A stretch of 64,000 nt of DNA from NCBI GenBank assembly GCA_000499405.2, contig HG738137.1, positions 14,625,661-14,689,660 on the forward strand, given 5' to 3'. Made by a program: the position numbers and the translations under genes. The first letter of the stretch is position 1, and the number at the start of each line of letters is the position of its first letter. Below are positions 36,801 through 50,746 of the stretch, piece after piece. Below the pieces are notes generated by a model. That model saw only the letters and a list, made by a program, of their open reading frames with translations, was not told the DNA's origin and did no database searches. Source of the stretch: Onchocerca volvulus (Eukaryota; Nematoda; Chromadorea; Rhabditida; Onchocercidae).

Positions 36801-39800
36801 AAAAAAAAATATCAAGACAACCATATACCATCCAATTATACAAGTTATTTTACCTGATCTAATTGCATAGAAATAACTTCAAGCAAGTCATAGAGTACAC
36901 CTGTCGGACAAATGGGCATCAATACAGAACCATTCCTCTTAAGTGTATCAGCGATAACAGCAAATGCATGGCATACCTTAAATTTAAAAAAAAGCGGTAA
37001 AAATATTTAAAGATATAGAAACATTATTTTGTCTGATGTTAAGACAATGAATTATTCGGAAATTCTTAGACTTGATAAAAGAATATAAATTTTACAAGTA
37101 AAACCGAATTCTAAAAACTTATTAACTTCATATAAATATTGAAAGAAAAGTATATTTCGAATATTTACAAAACTTTTCACATTTCTACAAAATCTGTTCT
37201 TACAGAATAATAAAAAGAATATAGTGAAAGTTCAAAGTGATTGAATATACAAGTAAACGTTCTAAAATGAATCATTATTTAGATGGATCACCTATTAAGT
37301 ACATTTTATATAACAGCAACAAAATTTTCAAAAGCAAACATATTTATTCCAAGACATTCTGTGAAAAATATTTTCCATCTAAGAATTAAGGAGCGAGAAT
37401 CTCGAATTTCTATCGACAATTCTGATGTATACTGTCAGCAATATATATATTTATAACAATTTTTTATTTTTATTCCTTTCTGGTTTACCTTTATGTTACT
37501 CATTCCAACATTTTGAATCATTTTTCATCCCACTGAATGATTATTTCTGCACATTGCTGACTAGAAATCAAGCAATGCTGCAAGGAAATATCAGATCGGG
37601 AATACCAAGCGGCTGAGAAAACATTACATATTGCAACTAACAAAAAAAAAAAAAAACTATTTACCGATGTCTCAGGGTTATGTTCTGGAAAGCGACAAAT
37701 GGAAGTCAGTATAAGAGCATCGCAACCACGAAGTTGATCCCACTGAACTGGCTTTGTATGTGAATTTCTTGATGATGTTGCCGACAAATAGCCTATCTTA
37801 AAATATCAAAAATATTTTTAAAAGTGCATAATTAATCAGAATAATTACTGGAAAAATTTATGTTTCCACTAATTTATGGAAAAAATTGAATATTCTATCG
37901 ATTGTAAAAAAAATGCCATTTTAGACAATTTAAATCCACTAAAAGAAAAAATAATAAAAAAATAACATATATAATAAATAAGTAAACATTCTAAATTTTG
38001 TATACATATAATATACATTAAATTTAATGGGAAATGTATGGATAAGAAATTTCAAAGCAAAATATGAAAAAATATAAAATAGAATTAGATTTACAGAAAG
38101 ATATACCTTTTCATGTTCAGTATGTACAATCCAATTACATGACCCTATTGAATAACCACTTGAATATGCCGCAATAGTTGCAGCACCATGAATGTTCTAC
38201 GAAATCAAATCATCATATTAATCATTTCAAAATTGTTTTAAATTTGATCACATCGATGATTTTCTAGTAACACTCAGTCATTACATTAGAGTTTCAATTC
38301 CACAGTTACATCAAAAACAAGGCCATCTCGTAAAATGCTTATATAACATCATTTAATTTAATTATTATTCAGCACAATAAGATTAAACAGCTCAATACAT
38401 TCAACATATAATGTTGTATATTCTTAATATGTTAACTGAATATACCTTCAATCTTCTAAAAGAGTCGCTCTGAATAGCTCCTCAAAATGCAAAAAGAAAA
38501 ACCTAGTGAGTTTAAAAAATTCATCATGTTTTGAAAATATTATTGCGAATCCTCTCTATATATTCTGAATAAATGTTTGGATCAAATTTCGCAGAAGAAT
38601 CTCTCAAACTTACAATAGATTCTCGAAATGATATTCGCTGCACTTTTGTCAGACAACTTTCCATTTGTTCACGACTATAAAATGGTCTCCATTCACGTGG
38701 ATCACTTATCGGAATATTAGGGAAACTCCTAAAAGCTGAAGTATATGGATTTATGGTATGTAACGAATAGTTTCGTTTCAGCATGAAATAGATATTTCAT
38801 CGGCATTAAATAATGCTAATAACCATCATACAATATTTTAAACACTTGGAAAGAAATCCTATCAAGTGAAGAATTTCAGAGATTAATTCAAAAATATTGA
38901 ATACCAAATATGATGAAACAAAAAAAGAAGAAAAAGCTTGGGAAAAAGATACATGAACAATGCTGGCTTTTTCCAGGAATGGTCTCGTTCTTCTCGATCA
39001 ACTCGATCGAAAAAATCCAGCAATTCTTCCATAACTAACCTTGAAAAACTCATCAATCAATAATGACCAAATAACGCTACTTCAAATAATCTATACCGAT
39101 TGCTCCGAAGATCGACCATCTTTTTATTTTTCTTTTTTCCTTTTTTCATGACATATAGGATCAAAGTGTCATAAGTTTAACTAAACAAATAATTATAAAT
39201 CATCCACTGATCACTACTTTAATACCTTCCAAGTTGAAGTGTTGGATCAGTTGCGTAAACCACACCGGTAAAATTTGTTTCTTCCGTAAAAAACGGCAAT
39301 GCAAGAAGAGACATCCAATTTGATATTAATATCGCATCCACAGAATCCATTGATGTAGAGCAAATCTGCAAAATTATTAGATTTGTTAAAGCAATTAAAA
39401 AAAATAATAGTAACGTTTAGACAAGTGAATAACAGAAGAACTGGAAAAAGTTAATTCGAGCCAGAAATAATGTGGCTATGACTTAAAAGGAACAAATACC
39501 TGAGCAGGATGTACTTCAAATGGTCCATCAACAAGAACATGTTCACCGTATCGTTTGAGACATTGCTTCGGTGCATTTTTGTGATATGCTGGCAAATTTG
39601 AAAAAAGTTTGCTGGAATTTGAAAATGACAATTTTTTAAATATATCAAATAATTAGGTATCAATATCATCAAGATATAAATGTAACTATGTATATTAGAA
39701 AAAATCATCATTAGGACAAACACCATGTGAAAATAATGAGAATGCAAGGAATGTACATATTCCAGTGACAGAAATAATGAAGTAAGAAGCGAAAATAAAA

Positions 39801-40454
39801 CATTAAAAATTTTTTAAAGCAAATAAATTCCAAAAACTTTTCAAAAAATGAAAAAGAAAAATAAATAAAAAATCAAAATCTAACCTTCTACAAAGTGCGG
39901 CTGGAAGGAATGATGAAAGGGCATCCATATCAACGGCACAATCTAATAATATGCTCGCCGATGACCATTTCAACAATAAACATGGACGATATGGTTGAGG
40001 TGATAATGGTATCTGCAAAGAATCTTCACGATTAGGACGTTAACTGAAACTGTCAATTTTAACTGGTTAACAAATCGGATAAATATTCGTTATTCATCCC
40101 ATTAAGTAAATACAATATTTGTTATTTATCTGATTAAATAAATATAATAAATACAAATAATGTACTATTTTATAATCCTTTTTTAACTTTTCGAGCCCAG
40201 ATAAATGATACTGAAAAGTTTGGAAATATTTGTGGAACCAGGTGATTAGATGAATTATAAAGATTATTATACGGCTTCTTAAACCGATAGAACAAGATAA
40301 AGCAAATGCCAAATTATATCTCTCTTATTTTGGTGAAATTTAGTTCAATCTAATTTTCTTCTTATTATTCATCCTTTTACAGAAACAAGCAGATCAGTTT
40401 TGCCAATGATAAATACTGCTACATTACCAACTAGAAACTACTTACCAACTGCAT
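33845..40454 (-). CDS. ints-9: Integrator complex subunit 9
   Basis: Seventeen exons, all in phase: 40454-40446, 40012-39885, 39611-39500, 39365-39226, 39039-38953, 38728-38614, 38196-38107, 37796-37665, 36976-36854, 36456-36310, 36135-35919, 35725-35517, 35247-35164, 34767-34663, 34582-34505, 34216-34163, 33967-33845; 650 residues (human INTS9 is about 658). The protein belongs to the metallo-beta-lactamase/beta-CASP family and pairs with the INTS11 endonuclease in the nuclear Integrator complex (snRNA 3'-end cleavage, promoter-proximal transcription attenuation). Signatures: ASILLDCAVDMDALSSFLP near residue 25, ILISNWMSLLALPFFTE, TGVVYATDPTLQLGR, SSGYSIGSCNWIV, LMPICPTGVLYDLLE, PVYFISPVAES, CVIFTGHPSLRIGN near 402 and FPIETRLDF. 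The HxHxDH metal ligands are absent, as expected for this pseudo-enzyme subunit. The C-terminal 120 residues align with the INTS11-binding region. The first exon codes only Met-Gln-Leu. Divergent from MTRES1. Confidence 0.95.
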
Positions 40455-41907
40455 GATACCGAATGGCTAGCTTCTTCCAACAATAAAATAATATTTCGTT
40501 GTTAATAGTTATACCTCGTTTATAAAACTTTTATGTAAATTAACGGTCTGAAAAAAATTTAAGTATCATTCATCAGTTTTGCATCACATAACTCAGCATA
40601 CAACTATGTTACTTTATTATTTTGAAAAATTTTATTTTTGAAAAAATATTTCGCAATTTTGAAATTTCTTCTAGCAATTTATACTTCTTATAGATCTATT
40701 TTAATTTATACACACATATGTATATGTGCATATATGATTTACTTTTCGAAATTCAAAAATGTTAACATTAACCCTTATTAAAGTGAGTAAAAAAATTTTT
40801 AATACCACTGTGTCATTTTAGCAACAATTAATGTCTTTACTGAAGACCAAATCGTTGATTAATAAAGTATTATTAATTAAATACTAATCAATTTATCTCG
40901 AAATGAACGAAAAAATCTATCCAAAATAAAAAGTTATCAACAAAATTAATCATTAATAAAATTTATCATAAGTAAATTATCATTTGTAAGATTTCATAAT
41001 GATAAAACAAATTTTCGGTGCAATTTGAATCATTTCTTAATATGGTAAATCTTGCCCACTACCTCAGAAAGATCAACTCGAGAATTCCCGATGCCATTTC
41101 ACAAATGTCTCACTTTATAAATCGCATCTCGAATATAAGCCTATCATGAATCGGTCGGGGGAAGTCGCACAGAAGCACCAAATACCATGATATTGCCTTA
41201 GCATTTGTTCGAAATATGGTCATTTTTTTATCGCTTGCTCCTAATCACTTGTTTAACCTACAGTAATCCATATCATTGTCGTCTTTATCAGTTTTATCAC
41301 TCATCAACTCATTTCTAATTTAACCTCTTTTTTATCATTTATTTTTTCAATCTTTTTTTATTATTGTTGTAGGTTACTTCGTTTGTCTCTAAGTTAATCT
41401 CATTTTTTATTTATGTTTATTCATACTAATTTTATTTTCAGTTCAATTTTTATTTATAATTTAACAATCCTTTAAAAAGTTTCCATAGCTAATCCTTATT
41501 TGAAAAAAAAAAAGTTTCCATAGTTATTTCTTATTTAAATATTGTTTGCCTCTTTTCCTTATATAGTTAACACGATATTATTATTCATTTTTTTATTTAC
41601 TGAATTTTTTTTTTCAATTTCCAACACCTCTTTAATTTTCAATTGAATTATTGCATAAATTTGGTGCTCTTTCGTTTTTTTTTCTTTTCTATGGAAAGGG
41701 CTTTCATAAATCGTAATATTGATCTCGCGTTCAATCAGTTTATTGATTTCATCATTGATAACTTTGTACTCAACCAAACCAAGACTGATTATTGGTCTAG
41801 AAGTGTCTAATCTAATCAGCGGATAAATCCAACTCAAAAAGCTAAAATAATTGTAATTCAAGAATTGCACATGTAGAACAGTAGTGCGAATGCATATTGC
41901 CCGTTAA
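40455..41907. promoter_or_regulatory. Divergent intergenic region INTS9 / MTRES1
   Basis: Both flanking genes start here and are transcribed away from each other, so promoters for both must lie in this 1.45 kb. The stretch 41045-41215 is clearly less AT-rich than its surroundings (contains CGATGCC, TCGGTCGGGGG and CGCACAG) and is the best candidate core. No TATA box was assigned. A 103-codon minus frame at 41870-41559 that opens with GTG overlaps the region; I do not recognise it. Confidence 0.4.
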
Positions 41908-41925
41908 ATGATAGAAACATTTCAG

Positions 41926-43076
41926 ATGACAGGTCTGAGTATATCAAGAGCATCACAATTACTACGGTCACATCATATTTCGGATTATGATACCATACGG
42001 CGTGAATTTCAAATATTCGCAAGACTTTGCACGAATCATCGACGGCCAAAAGCGAACATTGATGTTGAAATAACTGATGATGGCTTACCGAAAGATTATC
42101 GATTACAAGTTTTTAAGGTAAGCAGTCGGCGACTCGATTCTATTGTTTCCAAGGCAACTGGAAAAGGACGAGGGTTCGTATTCCTTTAAGCTTTTTCTTT
42201 TGCCTAGTTACTATTCATGAAATTGAGTAATTGAATTTAGACCTAAATTAGATTATATTTTGATTGACTGGTTGCTTTTGCTTTCTCGATAATATAATTA
42301 TAAATGATATGTTCTCAGCGTATGGTAACTTTTATACTATAATATGAGAAATGGCGGCAGCACTATTATACAAAAAGTAGTAGAAACTAATATTCATTAA
42401 TATAGGTTTTCAAATTAGTCAAGTTTTAGACAAGCTGAAAAATTGATTCTAACGGGTAAAGTGCAAATAAACGAGGACGATATACCGAAGAAAGCAGCTT
42501 ATTATGTAAGTATTTGATCATTATAGATAACTGACTAACAAAATTCATTTCTGAACAGATCAGTATTTTTTGCTTGTTTCGAAAAATATTTTCGCATTCA
42601 GGGAAACTTTTCTGGAAATTTTAAATAAAAATTAAGAAAGTCGAAGTTTCCAGCTAGAAAGAAAATATTTTAGGCTTAATTAAACGATGCTATTTCTGAT
42701 AAAGTTGTAATTTGTGTTATTTCATTTCGAAAAATTAATGAAGCCATCACACCTTTCAACTTCGTAGAAAAAAAATTCGATGACATCATTCAAAGATGCA
42801 GACCAAATTCAAAAGATATTATCGTTCCTATCGATAAATTTTATTAAAAAGATTTGTCAAGAATGAAAAAGTTGGAAATAATGATGTAAAGAAAAACTAT
42901 AGGTGCAAGAGAACGATATAATTGATATATGGAAGCAACCGGTGGAAGGTAATATTAAATTTGCTGAAGTTCATAGAATCGAGATAATCAACTATACGCT
43001 AACTGAACAAGGCTATGATATTAACCTGAAATCTTGGAAAAATTTCTATGTACAAAATTGGCGTGATAAGACATAG
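41926..43076 (+). CDS. mtres-1: Mitochondrial transcription rescue factor 1 (C6orf203) homologue
   Basis: Exons 41926-42173, 42430-42505, 42903-43076; 165 residues. A first in-frame ATG at 41908 (171 residues) is possible, but ACATTTCAG lies immediately before ATG 41926, which is the classic trans-splice acceptor plus start; a stop precedes 41908. The N-terminus (SISRASQLL, FQIFARLCTNHRRP) is Arg/Ser-rich with few acidic residues and suits a mitochondrial import signal. The core SSRRLDSIVSKATGKGRG, then AEKLILTGKVQIN, is the S4-like RNA-binding fold of MTRES1, which protects mitochondrial transcription and rescues stalled mitoribosomes. NDIIDIW and a C-terminal LKSWKNF follow the family order. 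Shorter than the human protein (240), mostly in the presequence. Divergent from ints-9, convergent with ndc-80. Confidence 0.87.
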
Positions 43077-43368
43077 ATTGTAGTGCTTATCACTTATACT
43101 AATACAGAACTTTCAGAGAATTCTTCTGATTTATACAGTATATAGAAGAAACCTTTTCATGTACTGCGAAAAAAATTTCCTTTTTTTTTGGAAATATCCG
43201 CTATACTAGTTGTTAACTTGGTGCTAGTGGGCTTTTTGGAATGATTGCCATTTTTTTCGTAATACAAGACGTTTCGTCCTAAATGATGAATTAGATCCTT
43301 CAATCCTTATTCTCTCTAATATTTCAAAATTTGAATAAGAATTAGCACAGAATCATAATCGGCTTTGA

Positions 43369-43422
<54 letters not shown>

Positions 43423-44163
43423 AATCGCATACATAGATAATCTATAATGAATTGCCTGCAATAAGCAAGATCAAATCTTGTGGGAATTTTATATGTATTT
43501 TTTTTTTACTCATATCGTTTTCTTTGTTCTATTGTCTTATTTCGTTCTAGTTTATTTTGGACCTCTTAAATTTGTCCACTTTTTTTTTCTGGTGTTAGAC
43601 AGTTTTCATTATTCTCATATAATGCTGATTTCAAATTTGAAAATTTTCTCAAGTGCTCAAGGAAACAAATAAATAAGATTACTGTAAATAATGATGATTT
43701 TTTGAACGGCATTTGAAATCACGGATATATAAAATTATTCATGCAAACGACTACTAATAGTAACTCGGAATGATAATGGAAAAATAAGAATTATACTATA
43801 GTAGTGTAATAAGATTCTAAAGAGGGCTGAGAAGTTATATTATTTTAAAGGAATAATACCGTCAATGCTTTCCTAACCACGAATTTCATGTTACGCACGG
43901 AATAACATGATAAATTAGTTGGTTTTTTAACACTAGACATGAAAACTTATGGCATTTGCATTTCATTATAAATAGCTGGATTCGATGCCATAATCTATCA
44001 AAAAAGATCTATCTTAACAGCTATTCATGAAAATATTAGAAGAGCTCATAATTTTCAAAGGAAATTATATGACGAAATGTATAAATAAAACAAAATGATG
44101 TTCATGTGAAATTGTACTAGACTTATAATTAAAGATCGTTCCAACACTAAATTATCATGGGTT
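43077..44163. other. Convergent intergenic region MTRES1 / NDC80
   Basis: Tail-to-tail spacer holding the 3' UTRs of both genes and a 50-base A-run at 43371-43420 directly after an AATAAA-like word. No gene seen. Confidence 0.6.
43371..43420 (+). repeat. Pure A50 homopolymer
   Basis: Fifty consecutive A's, preceded by GAAT so that AATAAA forms at the junction, 295 bp beyond the MTRES1 stop. It may be a genomic poly(A) from an old insertion or simple slippage; length in homopolymers is prone to assembly error. Confidence 0.9.
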
Positions 44164-47100
44164 CTAATCTCCCATTAGTTGTTTGTTATCATCAATTAAG
44201 TTGTTTAAAGCTTCTCGCAAAAGCTTTTCATCATTACGCAATTGATCATGGCAGTTCTGCAATATAATGGATCAATTTAGTATCACGAAATTAATGTATT
44301 CTATTAGAAAAATTAATGTTCTTTGAATAACTCCCATCTAAAGATAATAAATACTTGAAAAAATTTTAAACGAAAAATAAAATCATCTCTATAAAATGGA
44401 AGCAGCATATAAATTCACCTTAAGATGTTCCCACTGTTCGACTAAAGTGGAAAATTTCACTGCCACTTCATTCACAATCTTCTTCTTTGCTTCATCACAT
44501 TCAATTTGTCGAGATTGCAATATCTTTCGTGTTTCCGCAAGTTGTTCATGCACAGAAAGCTAGAATTATAATCAAGATCATCTGATTTCACTTCACTACT
44601 TGTCTTTATGAAACATGGATATGTATCGTTTCACTGAGAAATGACCAAAAAAAAAAAAGATGTTATCAGAAAATCAACAGCGATAGTAATGAAAAAGCAA
44701 TAATTTGATTTCTGTACAAATTGGAAACAAAAGAAAAAAAAAATCTAAGAATGAAAAATCGTACTTTTCCATTACGAAGAGCATGCAAGCTGTCAAGTTC
44801 ATTCTGTGCTACATCTACTTCCAATGACAGTTTTTGACGCTCATCCTCCCAATCCTCACGCTTGAGCGTAAAATCATGCGACTAAAAATTTATCACAAAC
44901 TCAGCTCTGTGTTCAACAAATTTTCGTATAATTATATCAGAAATTCATCAAAATAAAAACATACTATTTTCGAAACTTTTCGTTGAACACATTTCAAATT
45001 TTCTATTAAAACTGCTTTCTTTTGTTTTAGCTCAGCTGCATTTTGATTTATAGTTATTAGTTCATTTTCCATGTTTTTAATCCAACTATTAACTTTGTTG
45101 TTAAGTCCGTTGAGCTTCTCCTGCAAATAATTTTAAATGCTTGATTCATTTTAGCGCCTTCCCTTTTTACATTATCAATCAAAGTCATGCTATCACATGT
45201 AAAGGTGGAAAAACTTCGTAAAGGTGACTAATGCAAGTGCAGCAAAGAAATTAAAGATAAATATCGATAAATTAAACTCTATGTTCGAAGAATAGAACAT
45301 GATATTTCTGTCGTCCTTGATTAATTTTGCCTCGTAAAAAGAAAATATGAGTAAAATTTTTGATTATTTTGGTAGTCTTTATTTTTAACAAAATTCATAT
45401 TATCATGGGATCTTAGCACGAATAATTGATACGATAGCAAAAGTTGTTGTTAGACATAATCGAAAAAGAAAAATACTATGTACTTCAATTTCGCTAATAA
45501 GTTCCAGAAATTGAGGTTCATTCGGAGAATGTTGATCTAACACAGCAAGGAACGGATCATAAGTTCCACTCACTGTTCTGCTTATATCCTCAAAAGCCCT
45601 GATGAACACTCGATAACGTTCACGTAACTGTAATATTTTGTACAGCATGCAGTGAAATTAAATCTTCGAAAAAAATATAGCAAAGCAAATCTATTCCTTC
45701 AAAAAAATTTTTAAAATTGATAAAAATTCTATTACTGCTTCATATGATCATCAATGAGTAAATTTTTTAATGAACTATCTTTACAAGGATATCATACCGG
45801 CTAAATAAAGTATCTTTTTCTTTCTCAAGTCCAATTCTATTACTTACTTTAAGAACGTGTAATGTCAACTGCCAATGCTGGAATGCCAATCCCCAATTTA
45901 AGAACACATTAGTCTTTCTTCCTACTCCGGGAAAATACACCAAGTGGTTAAAATTTGCAGGAACTTTATTATCGTTGTGGATTCGAAAAAAAAAAAAGTT
46001 TCCACTGGAACCTATGCCACATCACATTGAAATAAAAATGAGTTTAATATATTTTATTTTTTCCCATAGATTTCTGCTTTCAAACAATATTGTTATTTCT
46101 AACATGATACAAATAGTCTTGGTAAAGAAAAAAAAAATAATAGTAAAGAACAAACTTGAGAAGCTTCTTTAAAATTGACGGAAAGAACTGCGTCATTTTC
46201 TAGTTCAATATTTTGTCGTTCTTTATTTGCTGTCTCAATTTGAGCTTTCAGCTAGAATACTCCCTCATTAAATGAAAATTATATAAAAGTCATTTATTTC
46301 GAACATTATTCAACTTCTGTCACTAATACAATTCATTTTTCCTCCTTTATACATTGTTCATCATACCACGGATAAAGACTACTAGCAGTTGAAAAAAGCA
46401 GTTGCAAAAGCAGTTGCTTTTATTTAAACAGTTGCTTTAATATCCTCCTTATAAAAATAATTGTAATGAAACTGACCTCTTCTTTTCTAACCCGAAGAGC
46501 TCTTGCTTCTTCACCGGTCATTGGCTGTGCTGCTAACTGCTTTTCTTTGGCAGCAAGCTTTTCTTTCATATCAACAATCCTTATATTGTACTGATGAATC
46601 TCATTTTCCAAATTTTCCTTAAATAATTATATGTTTATACAACAAGCAACTGAACGCGATCTATCATAAATACATTTTTTTTTTTTTATTTTGCAAACTA
46701 TTGAAAAATCAATGGTAAAATTAAACTCCTAATGCATATAAAATAAAAAACATTTTGCAAAATGGATAAAGATTAACTTTTTTCTTCTTTTCTTCATTAA
46801 GTCTTTCTTGTCGTTCATCTCTAAATGCCTGTAAATTTTTTAAATCCTCCTCCAGCACTTTAGTATTCATTTGAAGTTCATCAAGTTCTCCCTAAAACAC
46901 ACCAAATTTATGCACCAATGAATCTGCAAATTTAATTTTAAATTCCGAAATTTATTACTAGCAATTTCAGTCCTTATTTCCAATATTTCTTTGATAAAAC
47001 GATATTAAATTCAGAATTTCTGAAAAAATGATCCGGATTAAAAAATAAGAATAACATAACATAGTTACAACCAAAAATTTCTAAAAGTTGAATATATGCA

Positions 47101-50100
47101 TTTTACATCATAACTTTGAAGAATTTCTAAGACATAGAGGAATATATGAAAACATACCTTATCCTTACATAGTTCTGCAATTTCATCCGTGAGGGTGACA
47201 ATCTGCGCGTCCAGTTCAGCCTCCTGCTGTACGATATCATCTTTTTCTTCTGAAAGTAACAAGTATCGAATTCCAAATTCACCAAATTGAGAATCACGGG
47301 GTGCTTTAATTGAAAAATCATAAAAATTATATAAACCTCAAAAATTATTTTGGGGATTTTTATTCCAAAGAATGAGACGATTATATAAGCAGTTATAAGC
47401 AACAGGTTATAACAAAATCAAAACTAATTCATTTAGACTTACCGATAAGTTGTAAGAGAACATTATTCTCATCTTTGTAATTGTCCATAACGAATCCTAA
47501 CTGTGGATTACTGCAGTATTTCTTATAACATCGAACTGTATAGCCATAAGCCAACTAAACTATTAAATGAACCATTCAGATTTGTAAAACAAGTTATTCA
47601 GCATTTGAGGTATATATTTTCCCGAAATATGTTTCAGTGATTAAACCAAATAATGAAAAATCTTGGCTTCTTCAGAAATTATTGAAATTTGTAAGAATTC
47701 AATCAATGAATAAATCAAACCATTACAATAACTTATACTTGTTTTTCTGTGATGGAGCCTTTACCAAACGTTCTGTCTTATGGAAAAAAAAAAAAAAAAA
47801 AAAAAAAAATTCAAATCTCCAAACCAATGAGAAATAATTTCTATTATCTTCAATTACTCACCAGTATTATTTTAAAAGAAAAAAAGAAATATTCAAATAA
47901 ATTCATGAGGAAATCGCTATGTAATCTATCAATTCTCGAAGAAGGAAAAAGGAATTAAGAACCTACCGATCTCCTTTGACCGTCTCCTTCTTCATTAGCA
48001 AGAAGTAAATCTTGTGGTGATATTTCTGCAGCCATCTACAAAATAGGAGATCTATTTCTCGATTTACGCAATATTCAAAAAAAAAAAAATTAGGAAGAAT
48101 TTCGTTTTTAAAACAAATATCTTGCTATAATTTTTGCTGCATTAACAAATCTGATGATACACGATACGACTTAACATGTATTTATTATTTTCAATATGAG
48201 AAACCCATTATATTCGAAGCTAATTTACGCAGTCACACATAAACCATTAGTAAGTCTGTATTTGTTTTGACTTTATTAGCTCAGTCCGAATTTAACTAAT
48301 CATCCAACGAATAATTTACTTGAATCAAATCAATCAACCAAGTAATGGCTCCAAGCAAATGTGGCATGGTATGCGCCGCACCGATGGTTTGCATAGTAGA
48401 AGGCTTTAATTGTACTGGATAACCTAACGCGCGAAAAAGACGAGGCATCTAAAAAAAGATACTCTTCGTTACTACATTTTTTGTCATATATTTTCGATAT
48501 AAACGCATTTTCCATTATATTCTTATACATTTTTCGTTATTAAAGATTTCTTTTTCTTCTTATTTAGACAAATTATATAATTCCAATGTTTTCAATGTTA
48601 TAATACTGAAGTCACATAATTTGCCCATTCAAAAGTTAGGTTTGTTTTCTACGTAAATTTATTTCTTTCAAAACATTTCAAACGCGAAAGGGATCGTGAT
48701 ATGAGAGACAGAGCTTACATCACTTTAATACCATTCTCCGACGAATGAAATGAGATATGGAAATTAATACTTGAGATATATGAGATACAAGATTTTTATT
48801 TTAATCTGAAATTTACCTCATCTTCGATCTTCCGTAACGAAAAATCTGGTGCCAACTGCTGAAAGATGAATTCAAACATCCGCGCAAACTCAGCCTTCGT
48901 TGGACTTTTAACAAGTTTTTCGCTAGTTTGCGGATAATTTGTATCAAGCAAATATTCCAAAACCTACAAAAATAACTGTACATACAAAAATTTGAAATTT
49001 CACCAATTTTGGTGGATCAGTAATGAATATCTTTACCTGCATAACCGAAATATGTCATAAACTTCTGAAAAAAAAGCTCATGATGTTTTCTATTTCATTA
49101 CATAGCTAAATCCAACGACGATCAGACTTTTACTAACTTTTAGCAAAAAAAATTACTAGACAGCAGAGAGCTCTTTAGCTTGCAAACTTTATGAAATATA
49201 ATTTGCTAGATTTAATTCATCATGATTACGATCTCACCCATCCAATTAATTCAGCTTATACATATTATTTCTCTCTTTATTATTTTCACTTGATAAACTA
49301 GAACCTACGTTTTTCTTAATTTTTTCAGCTTTTGTTTTATCAATCATTTCCAAGTCGAGTTTCCAATAAAAGACTGAAGTTTCGAATAACTTTTTTACAT
49401 TACAGATAAACATTATTAATGCCACAGAGAAAAAAGAAAAAAATTGCAACAAACAATACTTTGCGTTGCATTTGTTGTTGAACATGACGATCACTGAGAT
49501 TGCGAGAATCCTTGACCGCGCTAGGGTTTGCTATTGATTTGAAAAATGAACTACTTCGTCTGAAGACAAAAAAATCTGTGTAGTTTATGGCTTATTATCT
49601 TTTTCTTTGTCTTTACTGTAACATTTCATTTCAATATCTAAAAGTTAAATGAAAAGCAAACTTTGATGCTGTAGATGGGGCACCACTCATCGCCAAACTA
49701 TACCGTTGCTCATTACTTACACCGCTGCAAGAAATTTTAATTATTTTATTAGAAAAAAAAGTCACACTTTATAAATGAAATTTAACTAAAGATATTTGAA
49801 AATTTATACGGAATTCAAAACAAAATATGTTTATTTTCTCCAATTCATTTTTTCTAAATATGTTCATTCACATATTCTTTAGTGAAACGTCATAATATCT
49901 TGAATATAATATTATATTACTTTACGTCCAAGCAAGCATAGTTTTATAAGTCAAAAATAATTTGGTTGTATAACTGCTTCATTTGGACATTTCCACTATT
50001 TAGAGGAAAAACAAACAATTATTCGTTTTAACTAAATAGGGATAATTTTGAGCATAAAAAATTCTGCATTTTTATGTTTTAATTATTCATGATGCTATCT

Positions 50101-50746
50101 TAAAATCTATATAAGAGACAGATGATACTTCTTTATTAATATTTCTTCCGTTACAAATAAACTTGCATCAAGTTTATGGCAATTAATTGAAGCAGCTATA
50201 TCACTAATATGATCACGCGAAATATAAATCATATGCGCTAGAGAAGAATGAACTCATTTGTGAAGATAAATATGGTAAAATCTCGAATATGAAGTTATTC
50301 TATACGTTTACAAGTTTAATGCATTCAATTATAACAGTATTCTGAATTTTACAATATTATCCAAAATTATAAGATGAACGGCTATATACCTTTTAGAAGA
50401 TCGCAAGGAAGACTGTCCTGCATATGGTGGAGCACGTCCACCTACCGGAGTATGAGCAATAGACGATCGTTGTGCTGAATTGCTCACCTGAAGAAAGAAT
50501 TCAATTTTTGCCAATCCTATTTCTTTCTTTCATCGAATATACCAATGCTTATGCTGAATTAACAGTCTTTTACGTGATGACATGTACAAAACAACTACTC
50601 ACGCGAACAACGTATCAATAACATTTTTAATTCAAAAATTTCCATCATTTCATCTTCATACCATATAATTCAAAGAGAAAATAAAAAAGAAAGAAAAAAA
50701 AAACATATACCTGTGGTACAAACGACTTTCGATTAGAACCGAACAT
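44164..50746 (-). CDS. ndc-80: Kinetochore protein NDC80/HEC1
   Basis: Eighteen exons in phase: 50746-50711, 50487-50390, 49724-49662, 49559-49460, 48963-48817, 48448-48320, 48035-47967, 47554-47443, 47249-47158, 46891-46778, 46617-46477, 46251-46156, 45878-45849, 45627-45484, 45120-44965, 44881-44765, 44559-44419, 44256-44164; 625 residues (human 642). It forms the microtubule-binding end of the Ndc80 complex with Nuf2 at kinetochores. Residues 1-80 are a basic, Ser-rich tail with Aurora-B-like R/K-x-S sites (NRKS, QRSS, KRSSS). The calponin-homology domain spans about 82-191 (SPTKAEFARMFEFIF, MPRLFRALGYP, TIGAAHTMPHLLGAITWL). From about 250 on it is coiled coil, broken near 400-455 where the NDC80 loop is expected. 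A 30-nt exon encodes HWQLTLHVLK. TTTTTCCAG sits right before the ATG, suggesting trans-splicing. Divergent from the palmitoyltransferase gene. Confidence 0.96.

Noticed and set aside
49246..49494. Minus-strand 82-codon frame
   Set aside because: It is a shifted-frame shadow of NDC80 exon 4 read into the following intron.
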